Shown: positions 1-7,613, numbered from the stretch's first letter. The stretch is DNA of 11,785 nt from Actimicrobium sp047621665 (GCA_047621665.1 JBLHMB010000086.1:1-11785), one strand, 5' to 3'. Numbers and translations are program-made. Notes: generated by a model from the sequence alone, not told the origin.

Positions 1-113
1 AAATCGCGCACCCGTGCTTCGAGTTGCGCCTGCAAGTATCGATCATGCTGCTGCAGATGTTGCGGCTGCAGCAGCATGCCTTCGGACCAGACTACTTTGC
101 TATTCCAGGACAT
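1..113 (-). CDS. tssK: T6SS baseplate subunit TssK, N-terminal fragment
   Basis: This is the first 38 codons of a gene that runs off the left edge. The translation begins MSWNSKVVWSEGMLLQPQHL and continues QQHDRYLQAQLEARVRD, which is the typical opening of TssK (ImpJ/VasE). TssK is the trimeric baseplate component that links the T6SS baseplate to the TssJLM membrane complex. The ATG at 113 lies 19 bp after the tagH stop codon, so the two genes are almost certainly co-transcribed. The leader has no strong Shine-Dalgarno sequence, only GTGAGAA within a duplicated 10-bp unit. Only about 8% of a usual TssK (around 450 residues) is visible, so integrity cannot be judged. The family assignment rests on the highly characteristic LLQPQHLQQ segment. 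Confidence 0.9.
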   Translation of the reverse strand, partial: MSWNSKVVWSEGMLLQPQHLQQHDRYLQAQLEARVRD

Positions 114-116
114 GTT

Positions 117-136
117 TTCTCACTATTTCTCACTAT
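117..136 (-). repeat. 10-bp direct duplication between tagH and tssK
   Basis: On the minus strand ATAGTGAGAA occurs twice, back to back. The first copy contains the tagH stop codon TAG, immediately followed by a second in-frame stop TGA. The second copy supplies the only Shine-Dalgarno-like stretch (GTGAGAA) before the tssK ATG at 113. The duplication is seen directly; a role in setting tssK translation is inference. Confidence 0.6.
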
Positions 137-1821
137 CGGGATTCGGCATTGCCGCTGCTGGCCTGCCTGGCAAGCTGATGCAGGCGGTCGATCTGTTCTT
201 CATAGGCACTGGAAAATTTCTCGCCGAACAGACGCTGAAAATCTTCATCCGCGTCGCTCGAAATCTCGGCATACAACTGCACCAGCCGGTCCCACATCTT
301 GGCCTTGCGTGACGAGGCCATCAATTTGTCCATCATGCCGGGTACATCAAGACGCGCTTCGATAGCCGTTGGATCAAAGCGCTTGAGCACCGCGGCCAGC
401 GCTGCGTGCATGCCGGCAATGACCGCCAGTTCGTGTGCTTTCAGGTCATCGAAGGCATTGCTTACCGCCGCTACCGGCGGCAGATAACCGGCCATCGCGT
501 TGGTCAGCATCTGCGTCAATGCGCTCTCTGCATTTGGAAAAAATTTCAGCGGATTGTTCGAGCGGCTCGACATCATCGTCATCTCGATGCGGCTTTCGCG
601 TTTCGTCATCGCGCGCGCCATCAGGATGTCGATGGTGCCGGCGGTGGCTTCGCGCAACATCGCACCGACCAGTTCGGCGATCTCCGGACCGCTGCGGGTG
701 GTCGCCAGATCGGGCAAGCCGAGTCCCTTGAGCAAGGCCTTCAGGACGGCATCGTCGGAGCCGGACAAGGCGACCGGCGCAGCGGGCTGTGCAGGAGTCG
801 GCTCGACGCGCGGCGGTGGGATTTCCTGTACTGGCGACGATCGTGCTGGCACCTCTGGCAATTGCTGCCGCAACGGTGCTTCCTGCACCAACGGCACCAA
901 CGGCACCAAAGGCACAAACGGCTCGGGTTCAATCGGCAGTGCGGGCATGGCAACTGGCGGTGCAATAGCGACCGGCGTGGCGACCAGCGTGGCGACCGGT
1001 GCGGCGAACGGCACTGCTAACTTGCGTGGTACGAATTCGGCCAGCGGATCGTAGTCATCGGGGATCATCGACGGGGATGGTGCCGCTGGCGTGACAGGCA
1101 AAACAGGTTGCACCGGCACGTAGGCGGGTGACGCACCGAACACCTGATTCTCCGGCGAGACATGATCGCTTTCGGCGGCACGCAGCGCATTGATCTTCGC
1201 CGCCGACGGGCTGGTGCCGAACAGGTTCAGGCCGAGCGGATCATCGTCGCCGAATGCCGGTAGCGCAGTGCCGCTGCGCATGTCGAGAATGCTCGCTGCA
1301 GCCAGCGGGTCAGGCAGCGCCGTTTGCATCACCGGCGCGAGCGGCTCTTCCGGCCAGCCGGGGATGGCCGGAATCAGCGGTGCTTTTACGGGCACGACTG
1401 GAGGTGGCTCGAACAGCGGCAATGGTACCAACGGTGGTACCAACTGCTGCGACACCGACGGCGCACTGGCCGGCAGGCCCATGACGGTCGCCTCTTCGCT
1501 GACGGCACTCGCCAGCAATGCCTCGATCAGGTAGTCGCCGATCAGGATCCGGTCGCCATCGCCGAGCACGATTTCGCGACCATTGCCGAGCGGCCTGTCA
1601 TTGATGATGCTCGGGTTGCTGCCGGCATCGGTCAGCACATATTGCGTGCCGCGCAACGCGACGCGGGCATGGGTACGGGAAATGTATTTTTTGGGATCAT
1701 CGAGCACCAGCACATTGTCAGGTGAGCGTCCGATCGTGCCGCCGTCGCCGGAAAACATTGCGGTCGTCGGCATCGGTAGCGGCTGGTTGCGGTAAGTCAG
1801 AATACGCAGAGTCAAAGACAT
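133..1821 (-). CDS. tagH: T6SS-associated FHA domain protein TagH
   Basis: This 562-residue protein has an N-terminal forkhead-associated domain at about residues 25-100, with the phosphothreonine-binding signature GRS (31-33), SRTH (48-51) and a following N-rich loop. A long Pro/Val/Ala-rich linker spans about 105-350. The C-terminal domain at about 354-545 matches the type VI FHA-associated family and carries the hallmark NNPLKFFP at 422-429. TagH (ImpI/Fha) is a cytoplasmic accessory factor. In systems with the PpkA kinase and PppA phosphatase, its phosphorylation promotes T6SS assembly, but neither enzyme is visible here. The ATG at 1821 gives the expected N-terminus before the FHA fold, and its Shine-Dalgarno sequence is weak. 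It lies 115 bp downstream of vgrG and 19 bp upstream of tssK, all in one direction. The linker DNA contains short tandem repeats. Confidence 0.93.
   Translation of the reverse strand: MSLTLRILTYRNQPLPMPTTAMFSGDGGTIGRSPDNVLVLDDPKKYISRTHARVALRGTQYVLTDAGSNPSIINDRPLGNGREIVLGDGDRILIGDYLIEALLASAVSEEATVMGLPASAPSVSQQLVPPLVPLPLFEPPPVVPVKAPLIPAIPGWPEEPLAPVMQTALPDPLAAASILDMRSGTALPAFGDDDPLGLNLFGTSPSAAKINALRAAESDHVSPENQVFGASPAYVPVQPVLPVTPAAPSPSMIPDDYDPLAEFVPRKLAVPFAAPVATLVATPVAIAPPVAMPALPIEPEPFVPLVPLVPLVQEAPLRQQLPEVPARSSPVQEIPPPRVEPTPAQPAAPVALSGSDDAVLKALLKGLGLPDLATTRSGPEIAELVGAMLREATAGTIDILMARAMTKRESRIEMTMMSSRSNNPLKFFPNAESALTQMLTNAMAGYLPPVAAVSNAFDDLKAHELAVIAGMHAALAAVLKRFDPTAIEARLDVPGMMDKLMASSRKAKMWDRLVQLYAEISSDADEDFQRLFGEKFSSAYEEQIDRLHQLARQASSGNAESR
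885..920. repeat. 9-bp tandem repeat in the tagH linker
   Basis: About 3.5 units of 9 bp (plus-strand unit ACGGCACCA, with one degenerate copy AAGGCACAA) lie in phase with the tagH reading frame. On the minus strand they encode repeated Val-Pro-Leu triplets in the proline-rich linker. In-frame expansion or contraction would change linker length without breaking the gene. Confidence 0.75.
968..1006. repeat. 12-bp tandem repeat in the tagH linker
   Basis: Three near-identical 12-bp units (GCGACCGGCGTG, GCGACCAGCGTG, GCGACCGGTGCG) are followed by a decayed partial copy. They encode repeated (P/L)VAT-type tetrapeptides on the minus strand, within the same low-complexity linker as the 9-bp array. 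The unit length is a multiple of three, so copy-number change would keep the frame. Confidence 0.65.
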
Positions 1822-1936
1822 GGTTTCGTCACTTGCAGTTGGGCCGGATCAAGTATTGCTAAAGTGCTATATGTTGCCACAAACCAAACCCCTCGAACAA
1901 ACAAGATTGCCCGTGAATTTTTATGTGGCAGAGGCA

Positions 1937-3898
1937 TCAGTTGATCTCCACCATATTCCCTTTGATCGTCATGACTCCACCGGCCTTGATTTCGGTCGCC
2001 GCGCTGGACTCGATGGCGATCTGGGCTGACTTGATCGTGATTTTGCCTCCTTCGATCTTGATGCTGGACCCGCCGACTTTCAATTCGATCGAGGTACCGG
2101 CTTCGATCACGATGCTCTTGGTGACCTTGACCTTCTGCTCGCCCTTGATGGTGATGGTCTGGTTGTTGCCGACTTCTTCGGTATGATCGTGGACGACCTT
2201 GACCTTGCGGTCATTGCCGACCTCCAGGCTCTGGTCATTTTTGATCCCGATGGTTTGGTCACCCTTGTCTGCTTTCTCGAAACCGACCTTCAGCGTGTCG
2301 TTGTTCTTGACGACCCGGTTATAGTCTTTCTCGGCCTGGATGAAAATTTCTTCGTTGTCTTTTTTATCGTCGAAGCGCAGTTCATTAAAACCTTCGCCGC
2401 CTTTTGAACTGTTTGTTTTGATGACGGATTTGGTTTGTTCCGCAGGCAGTGCATACGGCGGCATCGCGTCGCTGTTGTAGACGCAACCGGTCACCAGGGG
2501 CTGGTCGGGATCACCCTCGAGAAAATCGACCACTACTTCCATGCCAACACGCGGAATGAACATCGCACCCCAGCCCTTGCCGGCCCACGCCTGCGAGACG
2601 CGCACCCAGCAGGCATTGGCTCCGTCGCTCTTGCCAAGGCGGTCCCAATGGAACTGCACCTTGATGCGGCCGTACTTGTCGGTGCAGATTTCTTCGCCCG
2701 TCTTACCGACGACAATCGCCGTCTGCGGTCCCTGCATGGTTGGCTTCTCGAACTGGCGCGCAGGACGGTAACTGTGCTCGCTACCGACGGCGGTAAACCT
2801 GCAACTGAATCCCGCTTCGCCATGGTTGCCAGCAGTGGAAAAGGTATTGCCGACGATGCTGGTCTGTGCACTGGTAATCAGAAACGCGCGATTCTGGTCG
2901 GAACGCGGATGCCCTTTCAGCGTGAACAAGGCACCGCAGGTCAGGCCGGTGGCATTGCCCTCGGCGGAGATCACTTCGTACTGTCCATGCAGCGATTCAA
3001 TACGGGCACGCGCCAGCGCATTGCCGACTTCGCTATCGCGATAGAGACCGGGGTAGTCGTACTGCTCGAAATTGGCTTGCCTGAATGCGGTTGCGATCGT
3101 GGCCTTGACCTTCAACCCGCCACTGATACTCGACGATGATTTTTCAAAGTCGTAGTCATTGAGCTCGTAGACGCCGGCCTGGATTTCGCCGCCCGGCATC
3201 CATTGCGTCACTGCTTCCACACGGATTTTCTGCGAAGACGCGGCGTCGAAAAACTCTACCGTTTCATAATTTTTCACCGCAGCGTGCGCACCGTAGGAAT
3301 CAGCCAGCACCATGGTGTGACCCGATTCAGTATGCGTGAAATAGAAATAAATGCCCTCTTCTTCCAGCAACCGGCAAGCAAAACTGAAATCGCTTTCGCG
3401 GTACTGCACGCAGTAGAGACGCTTCTTGCGTATCGTCGATAGTTTGGTCGCATCCAGCTTGATCAAACCGTTGTAGATCGGCTTGGCACACAACTCCTTG
3501 ATGATGGTCACCGCGCTATGCTCCGGCTTCCCTTCCTCGTCATGATCCGGATACGGATCCTCAAAAATACGGCAATCGCTAGAGCGTGTCAGCAACCACA
3601 GCGCCGGACGGACCACGGCCACGTAACTGGCCATTCCTTCGCGCCAGCCCTCGTAAGTGAAACGCGTCACGATGCCATTGAAATGACGCGGCACATCGTC
3701 GTGCCTGTTGAGCGTCACCGTCATCGATTTGCCAAGCACATCGCCGATTTTGATATCAGATTTCAACGACGCCATCTCGATACGAAATTCGAACAGTTGG
3801 CCTAACTGCTCACGGCAATGCATGCTCTTGAACAGCAACACATCATCGGCAAGAGCGCTTTTGACAAACACGTCACGGTTGGTCTGATTGGGAGGCAT
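1937..3898 (-). CDS. vgrG: T6SS spike protein VgrG (TssI), canonical without effector extension
   Basis: This 653-residue VgrG is the trimeric spike at the tip of the Hcp tube that carries effectors out of the cell. Residues about 10-375 form the gp27-like hub. The gp5-like OB-fold region at about 390-480 contains KYGRIKVQFHWDR (408-420), WVRVSQAWAG and EGDPDQPLVTG (461-471). From about 505 to the end is a repetitive valine/isoleucine/lysine-rich beta-prism needle. The protein stops at ...MVEIN, the usual end of a plain VgrG, so no toxin domain is fused and any cargo must be separate. I place the start at the ATG at 3898. A TTG four codons upstream (3910) would add LSAT, and neither start has a strong Shine-Dalgarno sequence. 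The PAAR-like gene ends 82 bp upstream, and tagH begins 115 bp downstream. Confidence 0.96.
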   Translation of the reverse strand: MPPNQTNRDVFVKSALADDVLLFKSMHCREQLGQLFEFRIEMASLKSDIKIGDVLGKSMTVTLNRHDDVPRHFNGIVTRFTYEGWREGMASYVAVVRPALWLLTRSSDCRIFEDPYPDHDEEGKPEHSAVTIIKELCAKPIYNGLIKLDATKLSTIRKKRLYCVQYRESDFSFACRLLEEEGIYFYFTHTESGHTMVLADSYGAHAAVKNYETVEFFDAASSQKIRVEAVTQWMPGGEIQAGVYELNDYDFEKSSSSISGGLKVKATIATAFRQANFEQYDYPGLYRDSEVGNALARARIESLHGQYEVISAEGNATGLTCGALFTLKGHPRSDQNRAFLITSAQTSIVGNTFSTAGNHGEAGFSCRFTAVGSEHSYRPARQFEKPTMQGPQTAIVVGKTGEEICTDKYGRIKVQFHWDRLGKSDGANACWVRVSQAWAGKGWGAMFIPRVGMEVVVDFLEGDPDQPLVTGCVYNSDAMPPYALPAEQTKSVIKTNSSKGGEGFNELRFDDKKDNEEIFIQAEKDYNRVVKNNDTLKVGFEKADKGDQTIGIKNDQSLEVGNDRKVKVVHDHTEEVGNNQTITIKGEQKVKVTKSIVIEAGTSIELKVGGSSIKIEGGKITIKSAQIAIESSAATEIKAGGVMTIKGNMVEIN

Positions 3899-3956
3899 CG
3901 TGGCACTCAAAAAATGATTCGTTGTAGTTCAAATGGACATGCTCAGTCTTGGTACA

Positions 3957-3967
3957 CCGGAATCCGG
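3957..3967. repeat. Short palindrome upstream of vgrG
   Basis: CCGGA-A-TCCGG is an 11-bp perfect inverted repeat in the 82-bp gap between the PAAR-like stop codon and the vgrG start. It could be a small processing hairpin or an operator half-site pair, but nothing else supports a role. Confidence 0.3.
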
Positions 3968-3980
3968 CAGTGCTTCAATC

Positions 3981-4370
3981 TCAGGGAATCATTGTCTTGG
4001 CCGTACCGGGCTTGCTGAAACTGATGACACCGCCGAAGCTGCATGGACACTTCGACACATTGTCGAGTGCCGGCATGTTGGCGATCAGTACCGTCGGTGC
4101 GCCAGGCGCCCACGGAGCGCTGGTGGCCGGGACACAAGGCATGGGAGTCAGTACGCCGAGCGCAGATGCAGTAGCCGCCGCTACCGTCGGGTTTTGCGGC
4201 GAACTGCACATTCCAAATGGCTTGATGTTTATCATCGGCACATGGTCCATGATGTTGGCCGCCGGCGGACCTTCGCACAGGACCTTGTTCTTCGGCAGCA
4301 CCACCAACGATGACGGTGCCACGCCGAAGGTACACATCATCAACGCACCCATCGACACCTGATTCGGCAT
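3981..4370 (-). CDS. DUF4280 PAAR-like T6SS tip protein
   Basis: This 129-residue protein starts MPNQVSMGALMMCTFGVAPS and contains ANIMDHVPMINIKPFGMC, VAAATASALGVLTPMPCVP and a final CPCSFGGVISFSKPG. These are the conserved blocks of the DUF4280 family, in which Cys and Pro positions are strongly kept. Members sit next to vgrG genes and are regarded as PAAR-like proteins that cap the VgrG needle, sharpen it and can recruit effectors. This protein is cap-sized and carries no extra toxin domain. The ATG at 4370 follows a good GGAGAA Shine-Dalgarno sequence with a short spacer. The vgrG start is 82 bp downstream, supporting co-transcription and a shared tip complex. The capping role comes from the family and from this position; the sequence alone does not prove it. 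Confidence 0.9.
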   Translation of the reverse strand: MPNQVSMGALMMCTFGVAPSSLVVLPKNKVLCEGPPAANIMDHVPMINIKPFGMCSSPQNPTVAAATASALGVLTPMPCVPATSAPWAPGAPTVLIANMPALDNVSKCPCSFGGVISFSKPGTAKTMIP

Positions 4371-4553
4371 AACGTTCTCCTTGCATGGCAGGCGAACGCC
4401 GCCGGCCCGTGGGGCATTATGACCGAAAGAAGTGACAAATTGGTATGTTTAACGTTGATCTGACAGACCACGTCAATTATCAGGATCGCAAGAAAAGCAA
4501 GGCGTACCAACGGGAACAGCGCCACCGGCACCGTGCCCGTCGGATTGATCGTC

Positions 4554-4949
4554 TCAGCCGGCCCGGTATATGGCGCAGAGTTTATTGCCATCCGGATCAC
4601 GCACATAGGCCAGGTGCATGGGTCCCATCGCGCCGCCATCACGCAGGCTCGGCGGATCTTCGGCAGTCTGGCCGCCATGCGCCAGCGCGACATCGTGAAA
4701 TTGTTGTACTTGCTCAGACGAACTGCATGTGAAGCCTATCGTGCTGCCATTCGCAGGAGTCGCTTTTTCTCCATTGATCGGCTCACTGATGCTGAAGGTA
4801 TTGCCGTCATGCCGGTAAAAAATCCGGTGGTGACCAGTCGCAGCCTGGTTACGAAACGGCTCGCTGGTACCGAACAGGCCGAACACGGCATCGTAAAACT
4901 TTTTTGATTGCTCGATATTGTTCGTACCGACCATGATGTGACTGAACAT
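4554..4949 (-). CDS. VOC family (glyoxalase/bleomycin resistance-like) protein
   Basis: This 131-residue protein has one pair of beta-alpha-beta-beta-beta modules typical of the vicinal oxygen chelate fold. The opening MFSHIMVGTNNIEQSKKFYD is the classic first strand and helix, with a possible metal-ligand His4. The end MHLAYVRDPDGNKL (111-124) is the classic last strand-turn. The Glu that usually follows DPDGN as a metal ligand is absent (the sequence reads DPDGNKLCA), so a standard glyoxalase I reaction is doubtful and the substrate is unknown. The ATG at 4949 is preceded by AAGGAGA at an ideal distance. An in-frame start 75 bp further upstream would add a non-homologous tail and is rejected. 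It lies 110 bp downstream of the oxidase gene on the same strand. It may be cytoplasmic housekeeping or detoxification unrelated to the T6SS. Confidence 0.85.
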   Translation of the reverse strand: MFSHIMVGTNNIEQSKKFYDAVFGLFGTSEPFRNQAATGHHRIFYRHDGNTFSISEPINGEKATPANGSTIGFTCSSSEQVQQFHDVALAHGGQTAEDPPSLRDGGAMGPMHLAYVRDPDGNKLCAIYRAG

Positions 4950-5059
4950 AGTGTCTCCTTGTACCGGAGGGGATCTCCGGGCTGTGCACAAGATAATAAG
5001 GCAAATGCGGCAGTGTTCCGACATCCTCGATAGCCGTCCGTTCCTGACCGAACAGTACC

Positions 5060-6163
5060 CTATAAAAATAATCCTGATGTCCGCTTAAAAGTCTCGACCG
5101 AACCCAGCGCACCCTCGAGATAGCCACCTTCGTCCGGTGCGATTTCACTACCGACGAAATGCAACTGCATGCCGTGCAACTGCGCCAGCCACACGGACAA
5201 GTCAAGCTCGGGATGCCTGGGCGACTCGCCGATATCGTGATCGCTGACGATCCACGCGTCCCGTGCCCAGTCCTTCAGGTAGGACACGTCCGGTGTAGCG
5301 GCCTGGGTGCCGAACACGTCGACGAGCTGACGCAGGCAGGCATCCTGCAGCGCCCCGGCGGAATGCTGGCTGCGTACTCCGGCCGGCACCCCGATAAAAC
5401 CGAACAGCGCAAAGCCGGAGTCGGCCGTGGCTGATGCATCATGGATTTCCACCATCGGACCAACCCGGCTGAAGACCTGACCGGACAAGCCATCCTGTCG
5501 CCAGAAAGGGGTTGGATAGACCGCCACGAACTTGGCCTGCGCCGCCATCCAGGTCGGCGTTGCCGCCAGCGCGGCCGACAGGCCCGGCGGAAGGCAGTGC
5601 GCCAAACCGTCAATCTGCAGCAGCTTGCGGGGTGGCGCGGCCAGCACCAGATGCTGCACCCGGATCTGCTGCAGCGCACCGGCGGCATCGTCTGATGACA
5701 CATACCAGCCGTCATCGTCGTGGGCGACGCGCGCGATCGGACGGCCGACATGCAAACGCGCCGGGTCCAGCCGCGCCGTGAGCGCCGCAATCAAGGACTG
5801 CGTCCCGCCTTCCACACGGTACGACAGCATGCCTTCTCCGGCATCGCTGCGTTGCACCGGCTGTGCGCTGCTCTGCTGGTAGAGCACATCGCCGGCGACA
5901 TGCTGCGCAAACACCGCCTGTCCCAGTTCGGCGCACAACCGTTGCATGCGCTGCTGGTGCGGCCAGAACCAGGTCGGCCCCAGATCGACGCCGAATCCGG
6001 CATCGGCGGCAACCGGTTGCGACAGAATGCGGCCGCCGAAGCGGGTCTGTGCTTCCAGCAACAGATAGGGAATTCCGGCCTGCTCCAGCCGCAGCGCGGC
6101 GACCAAGCCGGCCAGCCCGCCACCGGCAATGAGAACGTGCGTGTCTTGAATCGTCGAAGTAAT
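5060..6163 (-). CDS. FAD-dependent oxidoreductase, flavin monoamine oxidase-like, with apparent ATT start
   Basis: Counting from an ATT at 6163 the protein has 367 residues. Its FAD-binding Rossmann motif is HVLIAGGGLAGL (9-20), the ribose-binding Glu is at about 37, and GGR follows at 43-45. The C-terminus carries the flavin-contact block FVGSE...GGYLEGAL (about 336-353). This layout is that of the amine oxidase/protoporphyrinogen oxidase-like superfamily; the substrate cannot be told, and the protein is shorter than the usual ~450 residues. No ATG, GTG or TTG occurs in this frame before the dinucleotide motif. The first ordinary candidate, a TTG at 6106, would remove GGGLAG. An AGGGGA lies just ahead of the ATT, making ATT the best guess. 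Alternatively, an ATG at 6185 would join the frame if the G4 run had three Gs. The stop is TAG at 5060, 110 bp before the VOC gene. Confidence 0.82.
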   Translation of the reverse strand: MTSTIQDTHVLIAGGGLAGLVAALRLEQAGIPYLLLEAQTRFGGRILSQPVAADAGFGVDLGPTWFWPHQQRMQRLCAELGQAVFAQHVAGDVLYQQSSAQPVQRSDAGEGMLSYRVEGGTQSLIAALTARLDPARLHVGRPIARVAHDDDGWYVSSDDAAGALQQIRVQHLVLAAPPRKLLQIDGLAHCLPPGLSAALAATPTWMAAQAKFVAVYPTPFWRQDGLSGQVFSRVGPMVEIHDASATADSGFALFGFIGVPAGVRSQHSAGALQDACLRQLVDVFGTQAATPDVSYLKDWARDAWIVSDHDIGESPRHPELDLSVWLAQLHGMQLHFVGSEIAPDEGGYLEGALGSVETFKRTSGLFL

Positions 6164-6168
6164 AGCTG

Positions 6169-6174
6169 TCCCCT
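6169..6174 (-). promoter_or_regulatory. Shine-Dalgarno-like AGGGGA deciding the ATT start of the oxidase
   Basis: On the minus strand AGGGGA lies five bases before an ATT codon at 6163, which begins a reading MTSTIQDTHVLIAGGG that fits an oxidase N-terminus well. No canonical start codon competes in this frame between the upstream stop codon and the FAD motif. Confidence 0.45.
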
Positions 6175-6267
6175 GGTCCGTACATGGAAATGCGCGGACA
6201 ACCGGATAGTCTGTCCACGCGCACGGGCGTCATTTTACCGCCGGCATGTTTTTCAGACCGGTGGCGG

Positions 6268-6303
6268 ATTGCGCAAGCGCATGGCTTTTCAGGTTCGCGC
6301 AAT
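6268..6303. repeat. 7-bp inverted repeat between protease and oxidase genes
   Basis: ATTGCGC and GCGCAAT flank a 22-base loop in the 171-bp gap that follows the protease stop codon. It could form a weak hairpin in the transcript, but no T-run follows, so it is not a standard intrinsic terminator. Confidence 0.3.
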
Positions 6304-6334
6304 CTGACTTGCACATCATCAAATGCCGGCACAC

Positions 6335-7423
6335 TCAGGGTGCCGTGTAACTGCCAACCAATACCGTGACACCGAACCTGGCCAGGATCGGTCCTATATG
6401 CGTGCCTTGCGCTCCGGTCGCGCTTTCCCGTCCGTGCAGCAAGGCCACCACCTGGTTAGCATGATTCAATAGTACCGATCCCGAGTCGCCCTGGATTTGG
6501 AAGACCCGGTCGCGATAGGCATCGAGGTCGTTGTCACGGGTAACAATAAGTTGATTTTTCAGGAGAAAGCCCGGCGTTGCCACGTCGGCACTTTTCGGTT
6601 CAGTGACGATTCCTTTCCGCACACCCGAAGCGCAACCGCGCTTCCACACGGCGGCTTTAGGTCCCGCCGCGCCAGAGCCAGCAATGTCCACTCCCTCTGG
6701 CGTCCTGTTGATACAGACGATGCCTGATTTAATGCGCGCCATCGCGGCGTCGTGATCGCCGTCCAATTCGACGACCTCTGCCACCGAATCAAAAAAAGTC
6801 CCGCCCAGTTGATGCGGCGGCTGAATCACTTCCCGGTCATCGTCAACCGGTATCGCACCTGAGCCGAGCTGATACAACACGTGACGATTCGACAGGATGA
6901 AGACGTCATTGCCGCGCCGGACAAAACACCCCAGCGTACCCGGACCGTTCGAGCCGCGCCGACCGATACTGCATCCTGCCAACAGCGGACGTCGTCGCAC
7001 GCTGTCCCAGCCACCCCAGTTACTGTCGACACCCATGGTGTCTTTGACCTTCTGCACCGCAGCGGCCACATCCTGCATTTCAAAACGACAGCGCGACACT
7101 GCCTGATCGCCTATCATGCTGGCAGCCAGCGCCTGCGATGCGCGCACAACATCATTAGCCGGCGCACCGGTGTTGGCTTTGGCCGTCAAAATCAGGATCA
7201 GCATGCGTCGGTATTTACGATAAATATGCTCGGCCGGCCTGTCGGCCTTGGCAACGCCGTACTCGCCCTGCGCCATCGCCTCGCTCACGGTTTTACGTTG
7301 CGGGTCGGTCAGATTGGCGTGGTAATCCTTGATGGTTTGCAATCGGGCCGCAGGGAAGCTGGTCTTGTCTTTATCCATCTCGTCCCACGTTTCAGTGAGC
7401 CGTGTCTTCCAGTTCTTGTTCAT
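6335..7423 (-). CDS. Trypsin/chymotrypsin-fold serine protease, no signal peptide
   Basis: This 362-residue protein has a helical, charged N-terminal half (about 1-145) and a C-terminal chymotrypsin-fold peptidase domain (about 146-355). Its triad is visible: His181 in LSNRHVL, Asp225 in DGDHDAAMARI and Ser314 in QGDSGSVLL. The pattern ILSNRHVL plus GDSGS is typical of bacterial trypsin-like peptidases. The closing THIGPILARFGV is a segment seen in a cytosolic subset of this fold. No signal peptide or lipobox is present, only a short hydrophobic run at about 74-80, so it is probably cytoplasmic or exported by a non-Sec route. The start is the ATG at 7423, which has GAGGA six bases upstream; the frame is open 12 codons further but without a ribosome site. 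It heads the minus-strand run toward the T6SS genes. A role as T6SS cargo is possible but unproven. Confidence 0.85.
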   Translation of the reverse strand: MNKNWKTRLTETWDEMDKDKTSFPAARLQTIKDYHANLTDPQRKTVSEAMAQGEYGVAKADRPAEHIYRKYRRMLILILTAKANTGAPANDVVRASQALAASMIGDQAVSRCRFEMQDVAAAVQKVKDTMGVDSNWGGWDSVRRRPLLAGCSIGRRGSNGPGTLGCFVRRGNDVFILSNRHVLYQLGSGAIPVDDDREVIQPPHQLGGTFFDSVAEVVELDGDHDAAMARIKSGIVCINRTPEGVDIAGSGAAGPKAAVWKRGCASGVRKGIVTEPKSADVATPGFLLKNQLIVTRDNDLDAYRDRVFQIQGDSGSVLLNHANQVVALLHGRESATGAQGTHIGPILARFGVTVLVGSYTAP

Positions 7424-7613
7424 GGATAGTCCTCGATGCGTTGTGCTGGTGGCATGCAAAACCCGTCAGGTCGTATGTCATTAACCAATACCAAAGTCAC
7501 TATTGAAACAGGGTTCGGAGGCGATTACGCGTACGCATTCAATTGGCTTGTCTTGCATCAATGTTGTCAGCAACGATCTGCTCGTTCAGGCCGATAGGCT
7601 GTGTCATTTAAGA

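Noticed and set aside
406..1054. Long plus-strand open frames across tagH (for example 406-1020 and 500-1054)
   Set aside because: They are antisense to the well-supported tagH frame, low in complexity because they mirror its Pro/Val/Ala linker, and match no protein style.
1865..1879. Sigma-54-like TGGCA...AGCA on the minus strand in the vgrG-tagH gap
   Set aside because: The GG and GC elements are separated by nine bases instead of the ten required for a sigma-54 promoter, and the flanking consensus positions do not match.
2435..3139. Plus-strand open frame of 234 codons opposite vgrG
   Set aside because: It is a mirror of the vgrG hub and OB-fold coding sequence, which is certain; there is no ribosome site or recognisable motif.
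4380..4553. Possible promoter (CATAAT) and hairpin-like GC-rich segments between the VOC and PAAR-like genes
   Set aside because: No -35 hexamer lies at proper distance from CATAAT, and the GC-rich pairings near 4515-4545 give no clean stem followed by a T-run.
5712..6332. Minus-strand 206-codon frame overlapping the start of the oxidase
   Set aside because: It is Arg/Ala-rich out-of-frame translation of the oxidase. Its only point of interest is that it supplies the ATG at 6185 discussed for the oxidase start.
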